Origin: Sarcomyxa edulis
Taxonomy: Eukaryota > Basidiomycota > Agaricomycetes > Agaricales > Mycenaceae
Direction: 5' to 3'
Assembly: GCA_009761415.1 (NCBI GenBank)
Contig: QUOL01000004.1
Coordinates: forward strand, 2,170,001-2,234,000
DNA length: 64,000 nt
Part shown: piece by piece, positions 37,273 through 48,031 of the stretch
Numbering within the stretch: position 1 is the first letter of the stretch
How the letters are laid out: the number at the start of each line of letters is the position of its first letter
Position numbers and translations under genes: made by a program
The notes under the pieces: model-generated
Seen by the model: the letters and a program-made list of their open reading frames with translations, nothing else
Told to the model about the DNA's origin: nothing
Databases searched by the model: none

Positions 37273-37826
37273 CGACATGGATGGGGGAACACCTTGGTTT
37301 GTCTCTGGAAGGGGTGGGAGGGGCAGGATAAGAAGAAGAGGTGGAAGGCTTACCTTGCAGGAAGGGAGGCTCCCAGGTGCCTAGGAAGCTCACCAAGGCT
37401 ATATACCCTATGTATGCTCCTCTCAAATACCTCACTGAGAGCCCAGGAGCTTTGGAGTAATGTGGTGGGCCTCTAGGTGCAGAAGGTGCATTGGGGTGGT
37501 GCTGCTTGAGAGCTCCATGAATTGTCATGCAAGCATGGGACACTGTCAGGGGCATACAATAAGTATTATTGGCATCTGGATAGTCCTTAAACATATTGAA
37601 GAAGCATAACAGAAGTAGACTCATAACCACTCTGTACACGACTATGTAGAATGGCAAGCAATCTGTTGTAGACAGACGGGCGGATCCAAGTTTGAATTCC
37701 CTTTACGCGCAACTTTCCTTTTGGGTTCCCAATGTTTCTAATGAAAATCAGGAAAGCTTACTCGGATAAGAAGGCGTGTCAACAGCTTGCGTCCGCCCTC
37801 GTTTTGTCTGGTTTTTTTTTTACCCT

Positions 37827-38336
37827 TTTAGTATGGATGCTCCTCTACAATCCACTCAGGATGCTCCTGCAGTACCTAAAAAACATCGGAAAGCACCACA
37901 GATACCTATCCCTGTTCCCGGGGAATCTTTTTTTGCAGCTGTTTTGAGTCCTGCCCCCTCAACTTTGATGCTCGACAACTCTATCTCCACACCTGTATCT
38001 GCACCTTTCTTGAACGCTGAGGCTGGACCATCCTCAACCAAATTCACCTTCAAGAGTAAGACAGGTGAAATTTGGTTTTCTAGGAAGACTCAAAACGATT
38101 CGATGTTACCACCACCCGTACCGTTTTCAATGCCATACACACCTCCCCTACTTCTGTTCTCTTTTTCTTTCACTCCCAGCCCAAATCTCGCTTCGTGGAC
38201 TCCACCTCCTGTACCTTCATACGCGCCAACACCTCCGCCAGAGACCGAGACCAAAACCAAAGCTGAACGCGACGAGTGGTACAACAACAATTTTGACCGT
38301 TACGTCCAGGCGTTCACAGCTGCACTGATCCAGTAG
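37827..38336 (+). CDS. Pro/Ser-rich ORF inside nested element
   Basis: An open frame whose likely start is the Met before DAPLQSTQDAPAVPKKHRKA. Ser/Pro/Thr-rich with a Lys-rich patch; it ends ERDEWYNNNFDRYVQAFTAA and stops at 38336. I do not recognise a domain. It could be a remnant of an element-encoded protein or a captured gene fragment. Codon choice looks protein-like, but there is no evidence of expression. Confidence 0.35.
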   Translation, partial: FSMDAPLQSTQDAPAVPKKHRKAPQIPIPVPGESFFAAVLSPAPSTLMLDNSISTPVSAPFLNAEAGPSSTKFTFKSKTGEIWFSRKTQNDSMLPPPVPFSMPYTPPLLLFSFSFTPSPNLASWTPPPVPSYAPTPPPETETKTKAERDEWYNNNFDRYVQAFTAALIQ

Positions 38337-38654
38337 CTTGGGCAGAACCATGCACAAAGTCTTTCCAGATCCAGTACCGGCATTAACGGTAGCATCCTGT
38401 CCGTTCATAGTAGCCAGCATTGCGTCTAGTTGAAACCTTCGGGGAACAAGCTTGCGGTTGGTGACCATGTACAAAAGCATACAAGACCGGTATACAAGAC
38501 AAGAATCAGCATCTGAGAGGGTAGATAGATAGTTGTCCGCCGGCATAAGAGCTGTTGGAACAAAATCTTCGCAATCGGTCTTCAAGTCTTCCTTCAAAAT
38601 CTCTCGGATGATTTGCATCCATTCTTGACGCGATTTCATGCTGAGAAGCTCCAT
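38330..38654 (-). pseudogene. RecQ/DEAD-type helicase N-terminal fragment
   Basis: Starting MELLSMKSRQEWMQIIRE, the frame reaches RRFQLDAMLATMNGQDATVN and the Walker A motif AGTGSGKT, followed by LCMVLPKLLD. It is then cut off: the motif II (DEAD/DEAH) and later helicase motifs are absent, and the frame runs antisense into the neighbouring ORF. RecQ-like helicases of this sort are abundant in basidiomycete repeats. This copy cannot be an active helicase. Confidence 0.7.
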
Positions 38655-39136
38655 TTTGATGTGGTGAGCGAGGAAAGAGTGTATAAAATTGCATAGAGTC
38701 GACGCTTGACGCAACTTGTAAGCTATCCGAGTAAGCTTTTCTTATTTTCATTAGAAAAAACGGGAACTCAAAAAGGAAAGTTGCGCGTAAAGGGAATTCA
38801 AACTCAGATCCACAGGTCTGTCTACCGACAGTTGCTTGCCTTACATGTCGTCAGGTGTAGACAGGCCAGTTACAGGTCTATACCAGAGGAGTATCATGTT
38901 GAAATGACCTAAATGTGAGTCACTCGGGATTTAGCAGAAGACCCTCGCAAACGCGCAAGGATTGTAATACATTAGCTACCTACTTATATATGTGTAGAGT
39001 GCCAAAGGAAAAACAAAATGGCAAAACAAAGAGGAAGATATCAAGGATTAAAGTGGAGGCAAAAGGTAAAACGGCGCGGCCAGAGGTTAGCCCGAGCCGG
39101 CGAGTGCAACTGCTCGAACCAAAATTCCAACAGCCA

Positions 39137-40271
39137 ATACCCTATAGACAATCTATAGAGGATTTGGATACATGGATAGTGTCAGGAAACGACTCATTTT
39201 GGACTTTATCTTTGATCTTATCTTATCTTATCAGGGGGCTATAGTTATTCCTTGGGTTACCTTTATTCCTGCTGCTGACTGATGCGATTACTAAGGTGCT
39301 GCGGAGTTGCATCATCATCTTACTAATGGTGTTCCATTATGTTCCATAGGACTCTATAGCTTACCAATCATGTAATGTAGGTAGATATATAAAGGGCGCT
39401 ATGCACCCTGGGGATCCTCAGTTCAATCTCTCAGGATTACCGCTAATCTAGTGGGAACCTAAGTCATATAACTCCTGTAGTATCTTCTATCGCTTCCCTC
39501 TCCTCTCTCTTTCCCTCTGTACCTCCTCTCCTCCTCCTTCTCTGTTCTCGTCTTTTGCTCGTGACGCTTCAGTGGCCCGCTGGTCTTATATAGATTGGTG
39601 TTGCCCTGACAGATAGCTTGGAACACCCTGGTGAGCCACTTCATCTCCTCCTCCTGCAGAAAATCAAATTCACTCTGAACCACTGGTTCCGGATGTCTCC
39701 CCGTCGACATCATACCTATATGTATGATTTTATACAATATTCCTATGTTTGTACATGTCTCTCCGTCTCCAGAAATTAGTGTAAAGGGATATTGCCCCTA
39801 AGAATGAACACATGTCCGCTTCCCCCCTTCCCCTGATGTACAGGATCTCATCCAGTCACTCCCCCATGTAAAGATAATATTTACCTACCCCTATACCTCT
39901 TCAGATCTTCCCCTACCCTCTCCAATGTAGAGTGTTATATTCTCTTGTCAATAATAATAATACATATTTATTTAACTGCCTTCTGAGAGTCTCTTAGAGC
40001 GAAATATATTCTTTATAATACACTACAAGTACATATAGAAGCACTATACAAAAGAAACTAGGCAGAATGGTAGTAGAACGAGGGGATACGCGTGCTCGCT
40101 GTCTCGAACAGTGAGCACAAAGGTTCGGAAAGTTGCCGAGATCACCGGATATTTACGCTAAAATGATTATTATGTAATTAATATCAGCCGGAATTGATCG
40201 GAGACTTAACATTTTGTGTAAGAAATTAAATCCGAAATCAAAATCCTGCCTGATACACCTCGTGCACGGTA
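39137..40271 (-). repeat. right terminal inverted repeat (interrupted by LTR)
   Basis: Reverse complement of 36575-37272. It is split at 39179/39612 by the solo LTR, so the arm consists of 39137-39179 plus 39617-40271 and one copy of the GATAG duplication. Confidence 0.9.
39180..39611. mobile_element. solo LTR of an LTR retrotransposon
   Basis: 432 bp starting TGTCAGG and ending CCTGACA, flanked by the 5-bp direct repeat GATAG (39175-39179 and 39612-39616). Removing it restores the right inverted repeat exactly. A TATA-like box (TATATAAAG near 39388) lies inside, as expected for an LTR promoter. No internal retrotransposon genes are present, so recombination between two LTRs has probably removed them. 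Confidence 0.93.
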
Positions 40272-40467
40272 CGTACAGGCATCAAGGTGCGAAATTGATG
40301 GGTACTCAATCCATTCCTGTTTCGATCCGATTGCAGTTTTAGACTTTGTCACATCTGTACAGTGCAATACGAGTCCGTGTATCAGGTCTCCATATGTTGC
40401 GATGGACGGCGTCCGTTTGTTCAATGAATAAAGGGATGGGTGAGATCTCATTTTTCCCCAAGTCCAA

Positions 40468-43400
40468 ATGGCCATCTCTGATGTTGATACGCTTCCTCAG
40501 ACACTACCTGATCTGCTCATCGCTCAAGCTCGCTCGAGTAATGAAGCTCGAATCACCTTCCTCGACGCGGACGGTAATCCATCGAAAACGCTGTCCTACC
40601 AAGAACTCTACGACGACGCCTTCATATTGGCTCGACGCCTGATCGCGTCAGGATTGACGCGTTCTAACATCATACTTTCGAGCTTTCCCGACCATGAAAG
40701 TCATATTCGCCTCTTCTGGGCTTGCTGCCTATCAGGGATCCCATTCTGCCCCCTTCCAGCTCTTCACCCTGACCCAACCCGTCAGGCCATGCTTTTTAAT
40801 CACCTCCAGACTCTATTCCACCAACCGACACTCATCTCTCGATCTGATACGATACAGGCTGTACACGCCCTTGTCCCAGAGTTTCTGGCCAAGACGCTTG
40901 ATGACTTGACAGAGGGAACCGATGACCTTTCTGGTATCTTTCCCGCGCGCGTTCCCTCGTCCGACGATACAGTATGCTTTATGCTTACTTCGGGTTCCAC
41001 TGGAAATTCCAAGGCGGTCCAGTTAAGACACTCGAATCTCCTCAGCAGCATACGTGGTAAAAAACGTCACCATGGAACTACTTCCAACTCGAGATTCCTC
41101 AACTGGATTGCTTTCGACCACGTTGCCTGTGTCTCTGAGTCTCATCTCCAAGCGCTAGAAGTCAATGCTTCGTGAGTAGCGAACGTGTTTCTATTTTGAG
41201 AGATCTCTGCTAACAATCATCATAGACAATGGCATATAGCGCCTTCTGCAATCATCAGAAACCCTCGAGCCCTCCTCGAGCTGACCAGCTCCCTCAAAAT
41301 CACTTATACCTTCAGTCCTAACTTCCTCATCGCCCACCTCCTGCGCGACGTCTCTAATACGCCTATCGATCAACTTGATCTCTCCTCTCTCCGAGCATTC
41401 ATTTCTGGGGGCGAATCCGTCCCCATGACCACTGCCATCGCATTTGCAGATCTATTAGAGCGATTCGGCGCTCCTAGAGATACACTAAGAGCGGGTTTCG
41501 GAATGAGCGAGACCGGCGCAGGGTCCATTTATGACACTCGTCCTATCCCCGAGCGTCTGGCTCCAGATCAGCCAACCTATCTATCCCTCGGCAAGTGTTG
41601 TCCAGGAATCGAGATGCGAATTGTAGACTTGACTACTGGCAACGTTGTCCCAGCACGCCAAGTGGGCCATCTCCAAATCAAAGGGCCTACCGTTTTCAGA
41701 GGTTATTACGGCAATGCGCGCGCCACGAAGGATTCGTTCACCGAAGACGGATGGTTTATAACTGGTGATCTCGCGAACCTCGACGACGAGGGAAACCTTT
41801 TCATGGTGGGACGAGATAACGATTCCATCAATATCAATGGTGTCAAATATCTACCTCAGGATGTTGTTCGTTACATCGAGGATGCCAAGGTTGAAGGTGT
41901 GGTGTATGCACACATCTACGTCTGTCCTATGCGTCTAGATAATGCAGACACGGAGACATACGGCGTGTTTTATCAACACGATATTGCCGTCGAGGATGCC
42001 TTGGACGCAACGCAGAAACGTGCAATAAATGCGACCAATCGCATGATCAAAAACCTCTGCACCGTCTTCTGCTCTCAAGGGCCCCACGTGGTTCTCCCAC
42101 TTCCCCGAGCGTCTTTCGTTAGAACTGCGTTGGGAAAAGTGTCCCAGGCGCAATTAGTGAAAGCCTTTTTGCAGGGCAATTATAAAGGCATTCAAGACAC
42201 TCTTGAACTTCAGGAACCCACTTTGAACGATGCGAATTCCGTTTCCGACCTCGTCACCCCCGTCGAACAAATCGTTGCGGAGGCTGTCGCTTCTGTGTTC
42301 TCCACCATCAATCCCACTCTACTTCGTCGTTCTGATAACATTTTCGACCTTGGCGCGTCGTCGATGCATCTTCTTCGTCTAAAGCATGTTCTACAAGACC
42401 GCTTGTCCCTTCCCGATATCCCCACTATTGATATGCTCAAACGTCCAGAGATTGGCGCGCTGTGCGACTATCTAGCCGAGATGGTGCTTCGAGGAGACTC
42501 TGTTCTTCCCGTTGAATATCAACCTCTCGTATGCTTCAACAATTCTGGTACGAAGCCTCCTTTGTTCATGGTACACCCAGGGGTTGGCGAAGTGCTTGTA
42601 TTCGTCAACCTAGCAAGAGTGCTCTCTGATGATCGGCCCGTATACGCACTCCGTGCAAGGGGTTTTGACAACGGCGACACCACGTTTGATACATTTGACG
42701 ACATGACGCAGTGCTACACAGAGGCTATCGAGAAAGCCTGTCCTAACGGGCCGTACTATCTTGCTGGATACAGCTTCGGTGCTGCTGTCGCGTTCGAGAT
42801 TGGGAAGGTATTGGAGGCCAAAGGAAAACAAGTCGCGTTCATTGGTATACTCAACTTACCTCCAGTCATTCGGTTCCGTATGTTGGAACTCTCATGGTCC
42901 GAAGTCTTGCTGAATATCGGGATGTTCCTTTCCCTCATAACTCCTTCAGCCCTCGATCCATTGCGGAAGCAGCTCGTCAAGGACTTCCCAGAAATGCAGC
43001 TATTGGACACGCTACCCTCCGATCCTGTCGGTCCCATTGAGTGGCTGTTCAAGCAGAGCAATCAAAAGCGTCTCCAGGAACTTGACCTCAATCTCGACGC
43101 GTTTGTGCGATGGGTCACAGTCGCGTACAATATCAATCGTACCGGGAGGACATTCGAGCCGAAGGGGCGAGTCATTGGAGCGTTAACAACTGTTTTCTGC
43201 GCAATTCCTTTGCCTTCCATGGGTACGCGTGAGGAGTATAAGCGGGATAGGCTTTCAGCTTGGGCGGGATTCAGCGGGAAAAGGTTCGAGATGGTAGATG
43301 TCGATGGAGAGCATTACACGATGTTATCCGACGAGCACGTTGTCAGTTTTGCTTCGCATTTGAGAGCAGCGCTAGGTCGGGCTGAAGCTAGTCTACCATC

Positions 43401-44763
43401 CCCTGCTCCCGTCGCACCGACTTTGAAAAAGGATTTCGAAGCCGTACCTATTATCGATTTCTCTCTCTCCAAGACAAATCCTGGGGCTTACCTCGATCAG
43501 CTCAAGTTTGCGTTAGAGGATGTTGGTTTCGGGGTAAGTGTTTTCATGATTCAGACTGAGAACTCTTTTGATTGACATTGGCTCGTAGGTTTTTGTCAAC
43601 GTACCAGGATTCGAGGATGGATTCCAAAAGGAGATCTTTGCTCAAGCGCAGCAACTGTTCAGTAAACCTCAAGAATGGAAAGACCGCCTGGGTACTGCAA
43701 ATTCGCCTGCTCTAAGAGGTTATTTCCGGGGAGATAGTGGTTCTCACAAGGTATTATTCCAATTACACGGATCTCAAGCATCATAATGACCGTTCAACCG
43801 TAGGCCTATGCGGAAGCAATTCGATTTGGCGCGGAAAGGCCTGCTCCAGGTGCTCTCGATGATCCTGACGTTCCATTTTGGCTCAAACTACATGAAGGTA
43901 TGCATCTGCGCGATCCCTGCAATCCATGCACTTAACGATCAACCATTCCTCAGGTCCTAATCAGTGGCCCAATGAGCGTGATCTCCCAGGCTTCAGGAAG
44001 AACATGGAGATACTCTTCGAGCGCTACAGACTCCTCAATCTGGATCTGAACAAGCACATCTGCGAACTCCTCGATATAACCAATGCCACCCTTGACGACT
44101 TCTTCCCAAACAATATCGAATTCAACAGTGCCATCTGGCATTACTTCCCTGTTACTCCCGAGATCGTTGCAGAAGCGAAGAATGGCTTCGTTACAGGAAT
44201 GCATGAACATCGCGATCCCAGCACGTTTGTGACATGCTTGATCCAAAACAGGCCAGGTCTGCAGGTCCAAAATCACCGGGGTAACTGGGTCGACATTCCG
44301 TTGGTTGAGGGAGGTGTCGTCTGCAATATCGGTTTGTCTGGTTCTCTCTATAGGTCCTTCCATCGAATGCTAACATTTACATGATAGGTATGCAACTCAT
44401 GAAACTCACGGGCGGTAAACTTGTCGCGACCACCCATCGGGTGAATACACTCAAAATTGACAAGGACCGGTTCGTTCCTTTCCTCTACTTGCTGTTGTTT
44501 CGTTCTCAACCAGGTATTTTAGATTCACTATTCCTTATGTCTTGACGACGAAGCTTGAGAGGCCTGTTATCCCCTTACCTCAATTCTCATCACCAGACTC
44601 GGCCAAATCTCACGTCATCCCCAATCCAAAAATCCAGAAACTGATGTCCATCGAGGATCCGCTGATTCGTAGCGGCTATGCTAGGCTTACACTCTTCCCG
44701 GCTGCGACGCAGAAACTCTACCCGAAGGAATTTGCTCAAGCAGAAGAGATGGGAATTGTCTAG
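40468..44763 (+). CDS. NRPS-like A-T-TE synthetase fused to a 2-oxoglutarate/Fe(II) dioxygenase
   Basis: Seven exons, 40468-41171, 41226-43533, 43589-43750, 43804-43897, 43954-44331, 44388-44469 and 44523-44763; 1322 residues in one frame. Adenylation domain: LTSGSTGNSKAVQLRHSN, GMSETGAGS, GDLANLDDEGNLFMVGRD and a late Lys in RTALGKVSQ. Carrier domain: FDLGASSMHLL, with Ser at about 612 for phosphopantetheine. Thioesterase: GYSFGAA (Ser ~750) and GEHYTML (His ~929). A-T-TE is the layout of aryl-pyruvate-condensing quinone synthetases such as atromentin synthetase. From about residue 970 a second enzyme begins (VPIIDFSL). It has the H-x-D site in HEHRDPSTF, a distal His in ATTHRVN and the oxoglutarate Arg in RFTIPY, like isopenicillin-N-synthase-type dioxygenases. 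I do not recall a characterised protein with this fusion. It may oxidise the released quinone or furanone. Confidence 0.88.
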
Positions 44764-45031
44764 CGTCAGTGTTGAACGTGTTACTTATCTATTCTTATTA
44801 TGTATGGTGTCTCTATGTATAGTGCTACAAATTTGTCTGTTTATCCTTCGAAATATCTAGCCAGAAGACAGTATATTTTCGTTATTGGTGCCGTAGTCAT
44901 TGCCAAATCACTTGGTAGGTTTTGAGAAACACGTTAGGATCATACTTCGGTTCTCCCTGGACTGTCTCTGGGCGCTTGAGAATACTTCGCATCTTGGGAA
45001 AGGTGACATTAAATAACATATATTGTCTATA

Positions 45032-46531
45032 CTACAGTACAGCTTCAATGATCGAGTCGACGGCTCTCATATGCTTCACCTGAGAGACCTTGAAACCTGC
45101 CTTGATTACCAAGGCCTCCATCTCCTCCTGGGTCCGAGTGATACCGCTGTTGAGTGCCAGAAGCTGCATACTGGTCGTCCGCACAAAGCGAGAGGAATCC
45201 GGTTGAAGTAGCATTTCAACCAGCAAAAGCCGTCCACCATGTGCAGGCATGGCTTTCCGCACGAGGGTCAAGATAGTGACGACGTCTGCATCGGTCCAAT
45301 CGTGTAGAACGTGACGGATGATGTAGGTGGGCTTTCCGATAGGAATGTTTGCTTCTTCGACTGTCGGGGCCATAAAACTGCCTCCAGCGAAAGAAACTTG
45401 CGATGATGCAGGGTTGTTGTTCCATATCTAGAGCCCTTGCGTAAGCACCGATTAGTCGTGACTTGTCTTGAGATACATACCTTCGCGGCATTTTCGACTG
45501 TCTTTGGGATGTCAAAGATGATGAACTCCAAGTGTCGGTTCTTCTCAGATTTCATGATGGCCATCTCGAGTGCACCAATACCACCACCGACGTCGACGAT
45601 AGGGTGAGGGAGATCATGCCATGGGTAATCTAAAGTCTGTGTCAGTGACACAGTAAGAAAAGACATATAACAATGACGAACCCTCCGATACATGTATGTT
45701 AGCCACACTATGAAGCTGCTGCATAGCTTTCCCCAACCGTGCCCCACGCCAGGCGTGATCGGGACTCGACATCCATGAAAAGACGGATTCATCGAAATCA
45801 AATGCAATATTGACTGCTGGGACTCGTTTCCCGGAACCAGATATTTTAGCAGCATCGACGAGACGAGAGGTTGCACGGAAGCCCTCGTCACCTCTGGAGA
45901 AAGAATGGAAGGGTCAGCAATTGTATACGAGCTTTGTAGGCCAGCACATACATCAATCCTATAGCATCTTTCAGTGTAGACGGGGTGGCTTCGCGCAATA
46001 TTTGTGAAAGTTCGTTGTTCTTGTAAACGCGAGAACCGAATTTGCCGACTTCTTCAAAATAACCACGACCGACCACGCAGCTCATGGCAACACCTACACA
46101 CAAGTGGGAGATTAGTTATCTTGACTTCGTCATATTGAGCAGTACGAGAACGTACCTAAGAACTGTGGGTCGACCCCGGCTTTTTCGCTCAGTTCGTGAA
46201 GAGTAGCCTCTCCTTCTCCTACGAAGTCGGCAATACCAAGACTGGTCACGAAATGGAGGGCTTGACTCTCCTGGCAAGACTCTAGGGATTACGTTCACGA
46301 TTAGGGAAACCCGCAAGATGAGGAGGAATACTGACCGGCTAGAAGAACAGTGTATTCTGCAGGACCCATCGTCTTCAACAGAAGTTGGTCACACACATTC
46401 TGTATTTGGATCTTTGTGTTCCAGGTGGAAAGGTTCTGTTCGTCGGTATCATTCGAGGTCGTACCGGGGGTTTGTGCTATGGATTTTACAAGCTCGAGGA
46501 GATGCTCTGCAAGGGCGACGGCGTCTGACAT
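45032..46531 (-). CDS. SAM-dependent O-methyltransferase (COMT-like)
   Basis: Start ATG 46531 (MSDAVALAEHLLELVKSIAQ), multi-exon, stop at 45032. An N-terminal dimerisation/winged-helix region (ESCQESQALHFVTSLGIADF, TLHELSEKAGVDPQFLG) is followed by DESVFSWMSSPDHAWRGARL, the SAM-binding glycine motif VDVGGGIGALEMA, the acidic site FIIFDIPKTVENA, and RHVLHDWTDADVVTILTLVR with the catalytic-type HDW. It ends with LLVEMLLQPDSS and VKHMRAVDSIIEA. This family methylates hydroxyls of small aromatic metabolites. Tail-to-tail with the synthetase gene (268 bp apart), it is the natural tailoring partner of its product. Confidence 0.88.
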
Positions 46532-47031
46532 GATCAGGAAAGTCTATCATTATGATGCATGAGTGTATGTGGAAAACAGAGAACGACGTATGACTTGCTT
46601 GTTTGTAGTGACTCGAGTCGGTGAGACTTCGAAAGTATGAGCATCCATAAGGTCATATACGGTGTCCAAAAGGGTTTAAGAGACTGTTCCTGACTACCCT
46701 CTAAAAGATCTAAACGGCGGCTCGCATCAATACCATCACGGACTCCGGAGACGCACGGAGTCGAGTGCGGAAACATTTGCGATCGGAATGCGATGCCACT
46801 GAACCGAAGTTTCAAACAAACCTACACGAACCAAGTGACGAATTCGAACTGTCTCAACTGAGTCTTGTTTTGCTCCCGGCGAGCACGCAGAAACTGTAAG
46901 GCCAGGGCTGGAAGTTTCGGAATCAGTCATAGTGATTGGACTATCTGGAAGGCACTAAACCACAACGGTAGAAGAAAGAACATCGCAAAGACTGAAATAT
47001 AGGATCTTCATCGAATTCTGAGTCATCGCAG
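46532..47031. other. intergenic
   Basis: Upstream of the O-methyltransferase, and immediately downstream of the Cys-module gene, where a PARP catalytic domain would be expected by comparison with PARP B. I see no remnant of such a domain here. Confidence 0.45.
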
Positions 47032-48031
47032 TCAATCGAGAGGCTTGCTCATCGCTTCGTCCCTACATGCCTTCCCACAAAAGTAACTGTTTCCGCTCTG
47101 CGGTAACGTCAGGCACATAATACACGGCTGTGCGAGTCCTGAGGTTACTGCCTCTCTGTGAACGAAGAATCAAGGTCACGGGTCAGGGTTTTGAAGACAA
47201 AAGGGAAGCTGAAGACGCACTCGCGATGCCTCATGGAGCAATAATCACTTGACTGATACCCATTCGAGTCGATGTGTACGGGTTGCCCGCATCCCGGAAT
47301 AATGCATTCCAAGACAGCTGGAGACCCGTGGTGAGCTGTTGAGTTCAATGGAGCTCCAGCATTCGACGATAGCGGTGTTGAATTTGTTGCGAGGCCGATG
47401 AAAGGGTTATTGACGGGAACTCTGGATGCCTGCGTCGTAGGGGGTTGCGAGGTAGGAGCAGAGTTGTTGACCACAGAGTTCAACAAGACTTGTGCTTGGG
47501 GCGGCAGATGTTGAGCTAGCTCTGAAAGACGAAAGTCTTGTCAAATGCTAGGAACATTGTCACTCAATTGCACACTTACGCGCTAATACAACAGGGATCT
47601 GGGGTGCCTTAGGTTGCGATTGTTTCTGCGAAGGCCCGGGAAGGCTAGTGCCTTTTGTAGACGGGCCTTTGCTTTTCGGAGGAGGCGCTGATTGAGGCGG
47701 TAGGATGCCGCTCTGCGTCTTGGTGCCGGCTAACCCAGCACAGGTCTTTCCACAATAGTCGAAAGTCCCGTGTTTTTGCTTCTTATGACAATACTGTAGG
47801 TAGAAGCCCATGAAACATCATGCAAGAGGATACTCGCGTGAGACCGACCTTGCACAGAGAGGCGGCTTGAGTGGCACATGTTTTACTGCAGTACTGGTAA
47901 GTCCCAAACTTGGATTTCTGGCCGCAATACTGATGCAGAGAACAGATCAGTGCAATTTGACCACAACGAGAAGCCTGTATACGTACGTCACAGAGCTGGA
48001 GAGCTTGTTGAGTTTGAGTACGAGTGGACAT
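47032..48031 (-). CDS. Cys-module protein related to PARP B but lacking the catalytic domain
   Basis: Start ATG 48031 (MSTRTQTQQALQLCD). Modules in order: CDYCGQKSKFGTYQYCSKTC, CKYCHKKQKHGTFDYCGKTC, a Pro/Ser/Lys linker, an Asn/Ser/Thr-rich linker, CIIPGCGQPV...YCSMRHRE, and CIMCLTLPQSGNSYFCGKAC. The protein ends RDEAMSKPLD. The order and the distinctive third module (C-x4-C ... YCS-x-x-H) match PARP B, but the stop falls just where PARP B passes into its ADP-ribosyltransferase domain. The first two modules resemble those of the NADAR proteins. It could be a truncated PARP or a stand-alone adaptor binding the same ligand. It lies 15 kb from the main cluster. Confidence 0.68.

Larger units (their letters stand above)
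37653..38840. mobile_element. nested inverted-repeat element carrying gene fragments
   Basis: Left end 37653-37765 (GGCAAGCAATCTG..., then TAGACAGAC, TTTGAATTCCCTTTACGCGC, AAAGCTTACTCGGAT) is matched by the reverse complement of 38728-38840 over about 110 bp with some mismatches. No clear target duplication was found. Inside are a Pro-rich frame on the plus strand (37827-38336) and a helicase-like fragment on the minus strand. Their ends overlap at 38334, as if two unrelated fragments had been joined. Confidence 0.75.
36575..40271. mobile_element. DNA transposon-like element with ~700-bp terminal inverted repeats and 6-bp target duplication
   Basis: Left arm 36575-37272 and right arm 39137-40271 (the latter interrupted by a solo LTR) are reverse complements over about 700 bp, with two differences seen by eye. 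Both ends begin TACCGTGCACGAGGTG. The element is flanked on both sides by CGTACA (36569-36574 and 40272-40277), a target-site duplication. The interior (37273-39136) has no complete transposase; it is mostly a second nested inverted-repeat element. It is therefore non-autonomous. The superfamily is not assigned. The high identity of the arms suggests a recent insertion. Confidence 0.92.

Noticed and set aside
36458..40475. Similar small frames at 36458-36640 and 40206-40475 ending in the same residues.
   Set aside because: The shared ending (RARGVSGRILISDLISYT) comes from the two arms of the inverted repeat.
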